Shown: piece by piece, positions 6,641 through 15,448 of the stretch
Layout of the letters: each line of letters begins with the position of its first letter
How positions within the stretch are numbered: position 1 is the first letter of the stretch
Assembly (NCBI GenBank): GCA_029559915.1
Contig: JAKPZU010000352.1
Location: forward strand, 1-42,432
Direction of reading: 5' to 3'
Source of the DNA: Bacillota bacterium
GTDB taxonomy: Bacteria > Bacillota_I > Bacilli_A > Izemoplasmatales > Hujiaoplasmataceae
DNA: 42,432 nucleotides
Made by a program: the position numbers and the translations under genes
The notes under the pieces: model-generated
Seen by the model: only the letters and a program-made list of their open reading frames with translations
Database searches by the model: none
What the model was told of the DNA's origin: nothing

Positions 6641-9600
6641 ATGACAACAAAGAAAGTTTTTCAGTCAATGGACGGAAACCAAGCAGCTGCTTATGTTTCT
6701 TATGCCTTTACTGAAGTTGCGGGAATCTACCCGATTACTCCGTCAAGCCCGATGCCTGAATTCGTCGATCAATGGGCGGCTCAAGGCAAGAAGAATCTTT
6801 TTGGCATGCCGGTTAAGGTTGTGGAGATGCAATCAGAGGCAGGCGCCGCAGCAACTGTTCACGGTTCTTTAGTGGCAGGAGCTTTGACCACAACATTTAC
6901 TGCATCTCAAGGTTTATTACTTAAAATTCCTAACATGTATAAAATGGCTGGTGAGTTATTGCCAGGCGTTATTCATGTCGCTGCTAGATCAATCGCTGCT
7001 CATGCATTATCAATCTTTGGTGACCATCAAGATATTTACGCAGCGAGAATGACTGGTTTTGCAATGCTGGCTTCCGGTTCAGTTCAAGAAACTATGGACC
7101 TAGCTGGTATCGCTCACTTGGCGGCGATTAAATCAAGCATTCCATTTGTTCACTTCTTTGACGGGTTCAGAACTTCACATGAAGTAAACAAGATTGAAGT
7201 TTTATCTTATGACGTTTTTGATCGACTTCTTGACAAAGAAGCTGTGCAAAAATTCAGAAAAAGAGCACTTAATTCCGCTAACCCTAAAACTATGGGTACG
7301 GCACAAAATGACGACGTCTACTTCCAAGCTAAAGAAGTTCAAGAACAATTCTATCGTCCAATTCCAGACATCGTTAACGGCTATATGCAAGAAATTTCCA
7401 AAGAAACGGGTAGAGAGTATAAACCATTCAATTATTACGGCGCTAAAGACGCAACTGACATTATCGTCGCCATGGGTTCAGTTACTGAAACCGTTAAAGA
7501 AGTTATTGATAATCTAGTTGCCAAAGGCGAAAAAGTCGGTTTAATCTCAGTTCACCTCTACCGTCCATTCTCCAGCAAATATTTCTTTGACGTCTTACCT
7601 GAAACAGTGGAAAGAATTGCTGTTTTGGATAGAACTAAGGAAAGCGGATCTGTTGGCGAACCTTTATACCTAGACGTTAAATCAATCTTCTATGATAGAG
7701 AAAAACAACCGGCCATTATTGGCGGTAGATATGGTTTATCTTCCAAAGATACTACTCCAGCACAAATTTTCGCTGTCTACAAGAATTTAAAAGAAGAAAT
7801 GAAGAATAATTTCACCATCGGTATTGTTGATGATGTCATGCATTCAAGTTTGGTTGAAGAAGAAGCTCCAGACGTAACCGATCCTGATACAACCGAATTG
7901 TTGTTCTTCGGTTTAGGTAGTGACGGTACGGTTGGTGCGGTCAAGAATATCTCCAAGATCATTGGTGATTACACTAATCTGTACGGGCAAGCTTACGCTT
8001 CTTACGATTCCAAGAAGAGTGGTGGCGTAACCAGAATGCATTTAAGATTCGGCAAGAATCCGATTCGTTCAACATATTTGGTTAATAACCCTCACTTCGT
8101 ATCATGTTCACAAGAAAGCTATTTGACAAGATTCGACCTTATCAAAGGTATCAGAAAAGGTGGAACATTTTTACTGTCAACCACCAAATCTCCTGATGAA
8201 ATCGAAGCTTTCCTACCTGATAAAGTCAAGAAAATCTTAGCTAAGAGAGAAGCTAAATTATTTATCATCGATGCTTATAAATTGGCTAAAGAAATTGGCG
8301 AAGTCAAGATGGTTTCAACCATCATGCAATCCGCTTTCTTCAAATTGAATGAACAGATCATGAAATATGAAAAAGCTCAAGAAGCAATGAAGTCATATGC
8401 AAAGAAAACTTTTAGCCGCAAGGGTGAAGAAATCGTCGCTATGAACTTTAAGGCAGTCGATTTAGGCGCTGATGGTTTAGTTGAAATTAAAGTTAAACCA
8501 GAATGGGCTAACCTTAAAACTGAAGTTGCATTAGATGAAAATCGTCCTGATTTCGTCAGAAACATCGCCGATACCGTCAATGCCATTAACGGTTATGATT
8601 TACCGACATCAGCCTTTTTGGGTATTGAAGACGGACAAATTCCTAATGGCACTGCACGATATGAAAAACGTGGCGTCGCGGAAGAAGTATCCACTTGGTT
8701 AAGTGAAAACTGTATCCAATGTAACCAATGCGCTTATGCATGTCCACATGCATGTATCAGAGCTATCTTGGCTACTGATGAAGAAGTCAAGAACGCTCCA
8801 GTTGAAGCTAATTGGGTTGATGCCAAAGGTAAAGGTTTGGAAGGCTTGAAATATCGTATTGAAGTTTCAATTCTTGACTGTACTGGTTGCATGGTTTGCG
8901 TCAATACTTGTCCGTCTCCAACCAAAGCTTTAAAAATGAGTCCTATCCAAGAAAGAATCGATGTTAAAGAACATGTTCTGGCCGATTACTTATATAATGA
9001 AGTTCCTTACAAGGGCGAATTAGTTGGAAGAACTACCTACAAAAACGCAGTATTCAATCAACCTTTATTTGAATTCTCAGGAGCTTGTGCTGGTTGCGGT
9101 GAAACACCTTACATCCGTTTCGCAACCCAATTGTTCGGAGAAAGAATGGTTATCGCCAACGCTACCGGTTGTTCTTCAATCTATGGCGCTTCCTTCCCAG
9201 CTTCTCCATATACCAAGAATTCTGAAGGCAGAGGACCAGCTTGGGCTAACTCTTTGTTTGAAGATAACGCAGAATATGGCTTTGGTATGAAGATTGCCCA
9301 TAATACAATCAGAGACAGAATGCAAACATTGATTGTTGAAAACAACGATCAATTCAATGAAGAATTAAGAAATCTACTAAATGAATGGATTGAAAACCGT
9401 GAAAACGGCGACAAGACTCTTGAACTTTCCAAGAAAATCTTACCGATGCTTGAAAAATGTAAAGCAAGTGCGGCTAAAGAATTATTGGAATTGAAAGATT
9501 ACTTCGTTCGTCAATCACAATGGATTATCGGTGGTGACGGTTGGGCTTATGATATCGGCTACGGCGGTTTGGATCATGTCATCGCCAATAATGAAGATGT

Positions 9601-10183
9601 CAATATTCTAGTCCTCGACACAGAAGTTTATTCCAATACCGGCGGTCAATCATCTAAATCAGCTCGTTCTGGTTCGATAGCGAAGTTTACCGCAGCCGGT
9701 AAACCAGGCAAGAAGAAGGACTTGGCGGCACAAGCAATGGCTTATGAGTCAGTTTATGTTGCGGCTATCAGCCATGGTGCTAATGCCACTCAAGTATTGA
9801 AAGCCATGAAAGAAGCTGAAAGCTATCCAGGACCATCATTAATCATCGCTTATTCACCATGTATCGCTCACGGTATCAACGGCGGTTTGGGCAATAGCCA
9901 TCAACAAGCTAAACTCGCTACTGAATGCGGTTATTGGCCAATATTCAGATATGATCCAAGAAGAATCGCTGAAGGCAAGAACCCTCTACAAATCGATTCT
10001 AAAGAACCACAATGGGGAAAATATCATGACTTCTTATTGAGCGAAAGCCGTTACCAACAATTAGTAGCTACAAATCCTAGCGAAGCTGATAGATTGTTGC
10101 ATAACAACATCGTAGACGCTAAACGTCGTTGGGCAATGTATCAAAGAATGGCAGCTGCTGATTACTCACAAGTCATCGAATAG
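6641..10183 (+). CDS. nifJ: Pyruvate:ferredoxin (flavodoxin) oxidoreductase
   Basis: Single-chain 1180-residue PFOR, converting pyruvate and CoA to acetyl-CoA and CO2 with reduction of ferredoxin. The N-terminal pyruvate-binding domain contains GIYPITPSSPM. The 2[4Fe-4S] ferredoxin domain has CIQCNQCAYAC (Cys691, 694, 697, 701) and CTGCMVCVNTC (Cys747, 750, 753, 757). The C-terminal thiamine-diphosphate domain has CAGCGE, GGDGWAYDIGYGG (about 965) and EVYSNTGGQSSKSA. An in-frame ATG at 6590 is rejected as the start because the promoter's transcription start is beyond it; the ATG at 6641 has AGGAGG 5 nt upstream. The gene is monocistronic, with its own promoter and terminator. It implies fermentative metabolism and a demand for Fe-S clusters, met by the suf operon at 14647. 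Confidence 0.97.
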   Translation: MTTKKVFQSMDGNQAAAYVSYAFTEVAGIYPITPSSPMPEFVDQWAAQGKKNLFGMPVKVVEMQSEAGAAATVHGSLVAGALTTTFTASQGLLLKIPNMYKMAGELLPGVIHVAARSIAAHALSIFGDHQDIYAARMTGFAMLASGSVQETMDLAGIAHLAAIKSSIPFVHFFDGFRTSHEVNKIEVLSYDVFDRLLDKEAVQKFRKRALNSANPKTMGTAQNDDVYFQAKEVQEQFYRPIPDIVNGYMQEISKETGREYKPFNYYGAKDATDIIVAMGSVTETVKEVIDNLVAKGEKVGLISVHLYRPFSSKYFFDVLPETVERIAVLDRTKESGSVGEPLYLDVKSIFYDREKQPAIIGGRYGLSSKDTTPAQIFAVYKNLKEEMKNNFTIGIVDDVMHSSLVEEEAPDVTDPDTTELLFFGLGSDGTVGAVKNISKIIGDYTNLYGQAYASYDSKKSGGVTRMHLRFGKNPIRSTYLVNNPHFVSCSQESYLTRFDLIKGIRKGGTFLLSTTKSPDEIEAFLPDKVKKILAKREAKLFIIDAYKLAKEIGEVKMVSTIMQSAFFKLNEQIMKYEKAQEAMKSYAKKTFSRKGEEIVAMNFKAVDLGADGLVEIKVKPEWANLKTEVALDENRPDFVRNIADTVNAINGYDLPTSAFLGIEDGQIPNGTARYEKRGVAEEVSTWLSENCIQCNQCAYACPHACIRAILATDEEVKNAPVEANWVDAKGKGLEGLKYRIEVSILDCTGCMVCVNTCPSPTKALKMSPIQERIDVKEHVLADYLYNEVPYKGELVGRTTYKNAVFNQPLFEFSGACAGCGETPYIRFATQLFGERMVIANATGCSSIYGASFPASPYTKNSEGRGPAWANSLFEDNAEYGFGMKIAHNTIRDRMQTLIVENNDQFNEELRNLLNEWIENRENGDKTLELSKKILPMLEKCKASAAKELLELKDYFVRQSQWIIGGDGWAYDIGYGGLDHVIANNEDVNILVLDTEVYSNTGGQSSKSARSGSIAKFTAAGKPGKKKDLAAQAMAYESVYVAAISHGANATQVLKAMKEAESYPGPSLIIAYSPCIAHGINGGLGNSHQQAKLATECGYWPIFRYDPRRIAEGKNPLQIDSKEPQWGKYHDFLLSESRYQQLVATNPSEADRLLHNNIVDAKRRWAMYQRMAAADYSQVIE

Positions 10184-10202
10184 GTTTTATTTTAATCAAG
10201 CT

Positions 10203-10237
10203 AACACCTTAAGCGATTAAGGTGTTTTCTTTTTTTA
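10203..10237 (+). terminator. Terminator of the PFOR gene
   Basis: AACACCTTAA (10203-10212), loop GCGA, TTAAGGTGTT (10217-10226), then a long T-rich run to 10237. A strong intrinsic terminator. Confidence 0.9.
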
Positions 10238-10280
10238 ATTCAAGAAACACATCATATTTATCCAAAACAACAAAAAAGAT

Positions 10281-10309
10281 TTTAAAATCTTTTGTATTTG
10301 TTATATAAT
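10281..10309 (+). promoter_or_regulatory. Probable promoter of the PrsA-like lipoprotein gene
   Basis: A TATAAT -10 box is at 10304-10309 with a poor -35 (TTTAAA, 10281-10286) at 17 bp. The -35 lies inside a perfect 20-bp palindrome (10274-10293). The rest of the 161-bp gap holds only the PFOR terminator. Confidence 0.45.
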
Positions 10310-10344
10310 ATAAAAGACATATAATTTTAAAAGGAGTTTATAAC

Positions 10345-12954
10345 ATGCAAAAACTGTCAAGAAGATTCACTCTCATCTCATTAATAACCATTCTTGGTTT
10401 GTTGTTGGTCGCTTGTGGCAATAGTACAAGCACGCAAACGACAACCAAAAATTCCACCATACCAAGCATTCCCAATATTACCGGATTGGACGCTGTTTTT
10501 TTCAGTACCGATAATTTTGACGTCACTTACCGTGACCTCTATAACAGCGTTAAAATCAATGACGGCATCCATCAATTGATCGCTATGGTTGACCTTGATC
10601 TTTTAAGTGGTTATTATGATCAAGTTACTGAAACAGAGATTGATGAAAAGATTAAAAAGTTGACTTACAATACTACTGATCAGGAAGAAATCGCTGCTTT
10701 GACCGAAGAAGAAAAACTGAAGGCTGAAGCAACTTTTGTCGACAATATGTATTTAAGAGGCTATACTGACGGCAATTATGAAGTATATTTCAAAATTGTT
10801 ATCGCCAGAGAAAAATATGCAACTGAACTCATGTTGAGTGATGAATCAATTGACCAAGTTTGGCATGTTGGCCCAAAAGAAATCGCAAACTATTATACAA
10901 ATAAATATAATAAAGAAATAAAATCGATTAAAATAAAATTCGAATCGGAAACCGACGCTCAAACAATCATGAGAAGTTATAACCTCATAACCAAAGATTC
11001 GAAGTTGATGCTTTATACTGGAACTACACCGATTGAAGAAGTTCCTTCATTCGCTTTCAATGAGACTAATACTAGAGATTTGACAGAAGCAGAAATTTTT
11101 GAATATTACTTAAATATGTACAACGACGTTTACGGCGGTTATCGCGATGAAGTGGCGTCGACGACAGCTTTTGCCGATTTATTGGCGATTGATGAATTTA
11201 CTGTCAGTTATGACGAAATATCCAAATTCAATGCCAATCTGACAAAGTATATTTTTACCAGCCTTAATACTTATTCCGAATTTAAAAGTGGAACAGACAC
11301 ATCGCTTTATTACAGCTATCGTCCGGAAAAATTTTATTCCAACAACGACACTGCTTATTATATGATATTGAATTTACAAGAGGTAGAAACAGCGGATGTC
11401 AGCGATTTTACGGGAACAGAAGCTGAACTTATCACTTTGATAGGTGAAGCGGTTTATCAAGAAATCAAAGAAAAACTCATCAATGGCAACTTAGAACTCC
11501 AAAACTTCGTCAACCGCCGTGTCGCCGAACTTAGAGCAAAACATAATTTTAAAGTTCATGATTATTATTTAGGAATGGATTATGCAGTAATTGACAGTTC
11601 CTATGAAGCTCCAACTGAATTTGATACGACTTTGGTCGGCAGCTATGACGACGTGGAAATCACCCCAGACGAATTGTTGACATATGCTTTGAACAATAAT
11701 GCAGCTATGTATTTATTGAACGCCGCTGCAACCAAAGCGATGATCAATGCTCACTATGAAGATGTTTATTGTTTGAACACCGGCATTTGTGAAATGGATT
11801 ATACCAAGAATGAATCCGCTAAAATGACCGAACACATCAATGCCTTCAATGAAATGAAAACCCAATTCGAAGGTTCAATGTATGCAACCTATTATACCTG
11901 GGAAGAATATCTATACTTGGCATATGGTGCCAAGAATATGGAAGAAATGTTGACAGATTATTACATTAAACAAACTTTGCAACCACTTTACATTTTTGAT
12001 CAAATTCAAGAGGACGATTACGCCGTAGTCAACGATCTACTCGCGATGATGACACCTTACTATGATAATTATTTCTCCCTGAATGCTGATCATATCTTAA
12101 TTTATGTTGACCGTGATGAAGACGGTACGCCTGACGATTTCAATGAATTTTATGATGAATTGACCGATACAACCGAACTTGATGCTTTAATTACTGATTT
12201 GGAAGCTTTAATCAGAGATTATATCGCCATCGAGGAAAATACTTTCTCCGGACTTATCAGTGAATATCGTTTAGCAACAAGAGATGATGAAACTTGGGGT
12301 ACATTCAAGAGTTACGGATTATTCTTGATGACAGAAAATCTCTCATCACAAGGATCATTGACATATTCTAAAACCATCAATAAATATCATGACGATTTTG
12401 TCAATCGCTTGGTGGAAATGTACCAAACTTATCGATTACCGGAGAATATCGAAGAAGAATCATTACTTGATACCGAATTATTGAAAACTTCATTTGGTTT
12501 ACATTTGATTAAAGTTAGAAAAGGTACAGCCTTTGAAATGCCATCTGCGAAATTTACCATGACTTATAATTCTTCCAGTGAACCTGAATTTACCGAAGGT
12601 GTGGAAAATGACTCTGATTATCTGAACTATGATCAAATGAAACTGTATATGCAATACCGCTTTAGTGTTATAACTTTTGGTACAATCGATCTAGTGGACA
12701 GTTATGGCTTCACCAGACCGATGATACCTTCATCAGTTTCCGCCGCTTTGACTGAATTCGCAAGCAAATTACATGATGCTTTGTATGTGGTTGGCTATTT
12801 GAATATAGCCGTAGCCGATGAACTTATTGACGGGACTTTGGTTAATGAAGACGCGGATTACTTCAGTGGCAATGAGATAGATCTGCTAAATGTCTTAAAT
12901 CAAATCAGCAATATCTATTATCGTCAGATATTCCTGGAATTGGATTTGCGTTAA
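10345..12954 (+). CDS. Large PrsA/parvulin-like foldase lipoprotein
   Basis: Protein of 869 residues with a lipoprotein signal peptide and lipobox LVAC (Cys24). It is therefore probably lipid-anchored on the outer face of the membrane. The segment after the linker (about 55-110: FDVTYRDLYNSVK...LLSGYYDQVTETEID) resembles the SurA/PrsA N-terminal chaperone region. A parvulin-like segment starts with DHILIYVD (about 582) and ends with FGLHLIKV (about 716), the two signature edges of PpiC domains, with a large insertion between them. PrsA proteins are usually about 300 residues, so this is nearly three times the normal length, with long acidic Tyr/Asp/Glu-rich helical regions. It probably helps fold exported proteins; prolyl-isomerase activity is not certain. 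It has its own promoter and a short terminator. Confidence 0.72.
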   Translation: MQKLSRRFTLISLITILGLLLVACGNSTSTQTTTKNSTIPSIPNITGLDAVFFSTDNFDVTYRDLYNSVKINDGIHQLIAMVDLDLLSGYYDQVTETEIDEKIKKLTYNTTDQEEIAALTEEEKLKAEATFVDNMYLRGYTDGNYEVYFKIVIAREKYATELMLSDESIDQVWHVGPKEIANYYTNKYNKEIKSIKIKFESETDAQTIMRSYNLITKDSKLMLYTGTTPIEEVPSFAFNETNTRDLTEAEIFEYYLNMYNDVYGGYRDEVASTTAFADLLAIDEFTVSYDEISKFNANLTKYIFTSLNTYSEFKSGTDTSLYYSYRPEKFYSNNDTAYYMILNLQEVETADVSDFTGTEAELITLIGEAVYQEIKEKLINGNLELQNFVNRRVAELRAKHNFKVHDYYLGMDYAVIDSSYEAPTEFDTTLVGSYDDVEITPDELLTYALNNNAAMYLLNAAATKAMINAHYEDVYCLNTGICEMDYTKNESAKMTEHINAFNEMKTQFEGSMYATYYTWEEYLYLAYGAKNMEEMLTDYYIKQTLQPLYIFDQIQEDDYAVVNDLLAMMTPYYDNYFSLNADHILIYVDRDEDGTPDDFNEFYDELTDTTELDALITDLEALIRDYIAIEENTFSGLISEYRLATRDDETWGTFKSYGLFLMTENLSSQGSLTYSKTINKYHDDFVNRLVEMYQTYRLPENIEEESLLDTELLKTSFGLHLIKVRKGTAFEMPSAKFTMTYNSSSEPEFTEGVENDSDYLNYDQMKLYMQYRFSVITFGTIDLVDSYGFTRPMIPSSVSAALTEFASKLHDALYVVGYLNIAVADELIDGTLVNEDADYFSGNEIDLLNVLNQISNIYYRQIFLELDLR

Positions 12955-12962
12955 TAAAAATA

Positions 12963-12984
12963 AAGTGCGGGTCTCCGCACTTTT
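12963..12984 (+). terminator. Weak terminator after the foldase gene
   Basis: AAGTGCGG (12963-12970), loop GTCT, CCGCACTT (12975-12982), followed by only a short T run. It may allow some read-through into the cation transporter gene 17 bp beyond. Confidence 0.55.
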
Positions 12985-13000
12985 GACTTAAGGTGTAAAT

Positions 13001-13909
13001 ATGAAAGCTAGAGAAGAAAAAATCATTAAAAAAAATACAATATGGACAATTATCGCCAACAGCTTTTTAGCTGCAATCAAACTGGTCGGTGGTACAATTG
13101 GTAACTCGAGTGTCTTGATTACTGATGCCATCAATTCCATAAGCGACATCGCCACAAATTTAGTGGTATTTGTCTCAGCGAAGTTTTCCAAGAAAGAAAG
13201 AGATGCAGTCCATCCTTACGGACATGACAAGTTTGATTCGATGGTTTCCATTTTTCTGGGAGTAGCTTTAATCATCACTGCCTTTGAAGTTGGCAAAAAC
13301 GCTTTTACTAAGCTTTACAATGTCATCTTCAATGATTTGGTAATTGAAGTTCCTGCTTATTACACTATAATAGTGGTTTTTATAACTTTGGTTATTAAAG
13401 AAATCTTATACCGTAAAACCAAAATCGATGCGAAAAAAGCTAATTCACAGGCATTGTTGGCTCAAGCTTGGGATCATCGCTCCGATACCTTGACCAGCAT
13501 CGGCGCATTAATAGGGATTTTGGGAGCGATTTTCAATCTTGGTTTTCTTGACCCAATCGCTTCACTTTTCATCCTGTTCTTTATCTTGAAGTTGGGATTC
13601 AAGATTGTCAAAACCGGTGTATCGCAAGTTGTGGATGAAGCAGCTGGAAATGAACAAGTAGAAGCTATTAAAAAAATAGTTTTAAGAGATGACAAAGTCC
13701 TGTCCATCGATGAAATAAAAACCAGATTGTTCGGTGTCAAGTATTATGTTGACCTGGAGATTTCTTTGGACAAAATGCTTTCGCTTAATGATGCACATAA
13801 AATCGCCGAAAAGATTCATGATGATATCGAGAACGAATTATCTGATGTAATTCATTGCATGATTCACGTAAATCCCGGAAAAGAAAAACAAAAGAACGTT
13901 GAAAAATAA
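13001..13909 (+). CDS. Cation diffusion facilitator family transporter
   Basis: Protein of 302 residues of the CDF family (Zn2+/Fe2+/Mn2+/Co2+ : H+ antiport). Metal-site motifs are visible in TM2 (TDAINSISD, Asp42/Asp49), in HPYGHDKFD after TM2, and in TM5 (DHRSDTLTS, the HxxxD motif). The C-terminal cytoplasmic domain (about 205-302) contains the ferredoxin-like fold typical of the family, ending with HCMIHVNPG. The ATG at 13001 follows a weak AAGGTG site. No clear promoter is seen in the 46-bp gap, so it may be read from the upstream unit through the weak terminator. The metal cannot be predicted with confidence. Confidence 0.9.
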   Translation: MKAREEKIIKKNTIWTIIANSFLAAIKLVGGTIGNSSVLITDAINSISDIATNLVVFVSAKFSKKERDAVHPYGHDKFDSMVSIFLGVALIITAFEVGKNAFTKLYNVIFNDLVIEVPAYYTIIVVFITLVIKEILYRKTKIDAKKANSQALLAQAWDHRSDTLTSIGALIGILGAIFNLGFLDPIASLFILFFILKLGFKIVKTGVSQVVDEAAGNEQVEAIKKIVLRDDKVLSIDEIKTRLFGVKYYVDLEISLDKMLSLNDAHKIAEKIHDDIENELSDVIHCMIHVNPGKEKQKNVEK

Positions 13910-13927
13910 GGTTCCTGATGGTATAAT
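13899..13927 (+). promoter_or_regulatory. Promoter of the MgtC-family gene
   Basis: TTGAAA (13899-13904), a 17-bp spacer and TATAAT (13922-13927). The -35 box lies in the last codons of the cation transporter gene. Confidence 0.78.
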
Positions 13928-13972
13928 TGTAAATTACCTATAAGAAAACGTTCGCAAAGGGAGTGGTAAATT

Positions 13973-14521
13973 ATGATCTTATCTTTTATTACTAATTATC
14001 TGGATACAGGTCCGGGAATTGTTGAAATCATTGTCAGAATGGTACTCACAGCTGTCTTTGTCGGGGTCATCGGTCTAGAAAGACAGATGCGTCATAAAAT
14101 CGCTGGTGTTACCACTCATTTGATGGTAGCTTTTGGTGCGGCGGGGGTAGCAATCTTGCAAGATGCTCTATATTATGACTCAATCGCTCAGGCCATAAAG
14201 TATTTTGAAATGGGCTATGCCATAGAAGTGCAAATACAACGTCAAAGAGTTATTGCTCAAGTTGTTACCGGAGTTGGTTTCTTGGGTGCGGGGACTATCC
14301 TTAAAACGAGAAATGGCATCTATGGTTTGACAACTGCAGCGACCCTTTGGCTGGCAGCGATGATTGGTTTGGCCTTTGGTATGGGCGCTTATATCATTGG
14401 TGTGGTAATATCCGTATTCTCATTCTTATTCCTGACTTTATTTAGAAAGTTACTGGGTAAAACCTCGCTTAAACACCAGGAAAGTCCAGATATTATAGGT
14501 TCACAACCTGTAGATGAATAG
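13973..14521 (+). CDS. MgtC/SapB-family membrane protein
   Basis: Protein of 182 residues with four or five membrane segments. The family signatures are present: VGVIGLERQMRHKIAGVTTHLMV near residues 35-58 and VVTGVGFLGAGTILK near 95-112, then GLTTAATLWLAA. MgtC relatives are linked to Mg2+ homeostasis and, in some bacteria, to control of the F-type ATP synthase; the exact role here is unknown. It lacks the long C-terminal soluble domain of Salmonella MgtC and so belongs to the short YhiD/SapB group. It has its own promoter and terminator, with GGGAGTGG before the ATG. Its position next to a cation transporter suggests a loose ion-homeostasis theme. Confidence 0.88.
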   Translation: MILSFITNYLDTGPGIVEIIVRMVLTAVFVGVIGLERQMRHKIAGVTTHLMVAFGAAGVAILQDALYYDSIAQAIKYFEMGYAIEVQIQRQRVIAQVVTGVGFLGAGTILKTRNGIYGLTTAATLWLAAMIGLAFGMGAYIIGVVISVFSFLFLTLFRKLLGKTSLKHQESPDIIGSQPVDE

Positions 14522-14522
14522 G

Positions 14523-14552
14523 AAGGTTCTAACTAGAACCTTTCTTTTTTTT
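14523..14552 (+). terminator. Terminator of the MgtC-family gene
   Basis: AAGGTTCT (14523-14530), loop AACT, AGAACCTT (14535-14542), then TCTTTTTTTT. Confidence 0.88.
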
Positions 14553-14590
14553 CTTTTAGAGAAACGGTGGAAACTATTCATTCATATTTT

Positions 14591-14619
14591 TTGCAAAAAT
14601 GGCTAAAATGCGTTAAACT
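14591..14619 (+). promoter_or_regulatory. Promoter of the suf operon
   Basis: TTGCAA (14591-14596), a 17-bp spacer and TAAACT (14614-14619). Predicted start of transcription is near 14626. I see no palindromic IscR/SufR-type site around it. Confidence 0.6.
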
Positions 14620-14646
14620 ATTTATGGTATATTGGGAGGTATGGAC

Positions 14647-15447
14647 ATGAAATTACAAATCAAGGATTTATATGTCTCAATTGAAGGCAACATGATCTTG
14701 AAAGGATTGAACTTAATAGTTAACGGTGGAGAAACTCACGCTATTATGGGACCAAATGGCACTGGAAAATCAACTTTGGCTCAGATTTGCATGGGGCATC
14801 CAAGCTATAAAATAGAATCAGGCGACATTTTACTTAACAATGAAAGCATCATTGAAAAAACCGTCGATGAAAGAAGCAGAATGGGGATTTTTTTGGCAAT
14901 GCAGAATCCGATTGAAGTTCCTGGAGTGACTAATTTTGACTTTGTCAAGGCAGCGGTGCAAACAAGAATGAAAAAGGATGAACACTTGAGAATTGGTCGT
15001 TTCATCTTAAAATTTGAAAAAGCTTCGCAAGACTTGAAAATGGGTCAAGGCTTGGCTCATCGTTTCTTGAATCAAGGTTTCTCCGGCGGCGAAAAGAAAA
15101 GAAATGAAATTCTGCAAATGAAAATGTTGAATCCCAAAATTGCATTTTTGGATGAAATAGATTCAGGGTTGGACGTAGACGCTTTAAAACTTGTCGGTGA
15201 AAATGTCACGGAGCTAAAATCAGCTGATTTGGGTTTAGTATTAATCACCCATTATCAAAGACTTTTGGATTATATCACACCTGACTTTGTACATATTATG
15301 ATAAATGGCAAGATAGTAATGACTGGTAAAGATGAATTAATTGAAAAGATTGACCAGGAAGGTTATGACTGGGTAAAGAAAGAATTGGGAATTGAAGACG
15401 AAGAGGTCAAGCCTTATTCTTTGGGAACCTGCCCGTCTAAACATTAA
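14647..15447 (+). CDS. sufC: SufC, Fe-S assembly ATPase
   Basis: ABC-type ATPase of the SufBCD scaffold that builds Fe-S clusters in the cytoplasm. Walker A is GPNGTGKS (35-42), the signature is FSGGEKKRNE (about 145), and Walker B IAFLDEIDSGLD follows. The FSGGEKKRNE form is typical of SufC rather than of transporters. A TTG at 14632 and an ATG at 14641 are also in frame, but the ribosome site GGGAGG (14634-14639) gives proper spacing only for the ATG at 14647. First gene of a five-gene operon in the Bacillota order C-D-S-U-B. Its stop lies 1 nt before the sufD start, so the two are probably coupled. Confidence 0.95.
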   Translation: MKLQIKDLYVSIEGNMILKGLNLIVNGGETHAIMGPNGTGKSTLAQICMGHPSYKIESGDILLNNESIIEKTVDERSRMGIFLAMQNPIEVPGVTNFDFVKAAVQTRMKKDEHLRIGRFILKFEKASQDLKMGQGLAHRFLNQGFSGGEKKRNEILQMKMLNPKIAFLDEIDSGLDVDALKLVGENVTELKSADLGLVLITHYQRLLDYITPDFVHIMINGKIVMTGKDELIEKIDQEGYDWVKKELGIEDEEVKPYSLGTCPSKH

Positions 15448-15448
15448 T

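Noticed and set aside
15392-15448. Upstream TTG start for sufD inside sufC
   Set aside because: No ribosome site, and the extra 19 residues do not resemble SufD; the ATG one base after the sufC stop is simpler.
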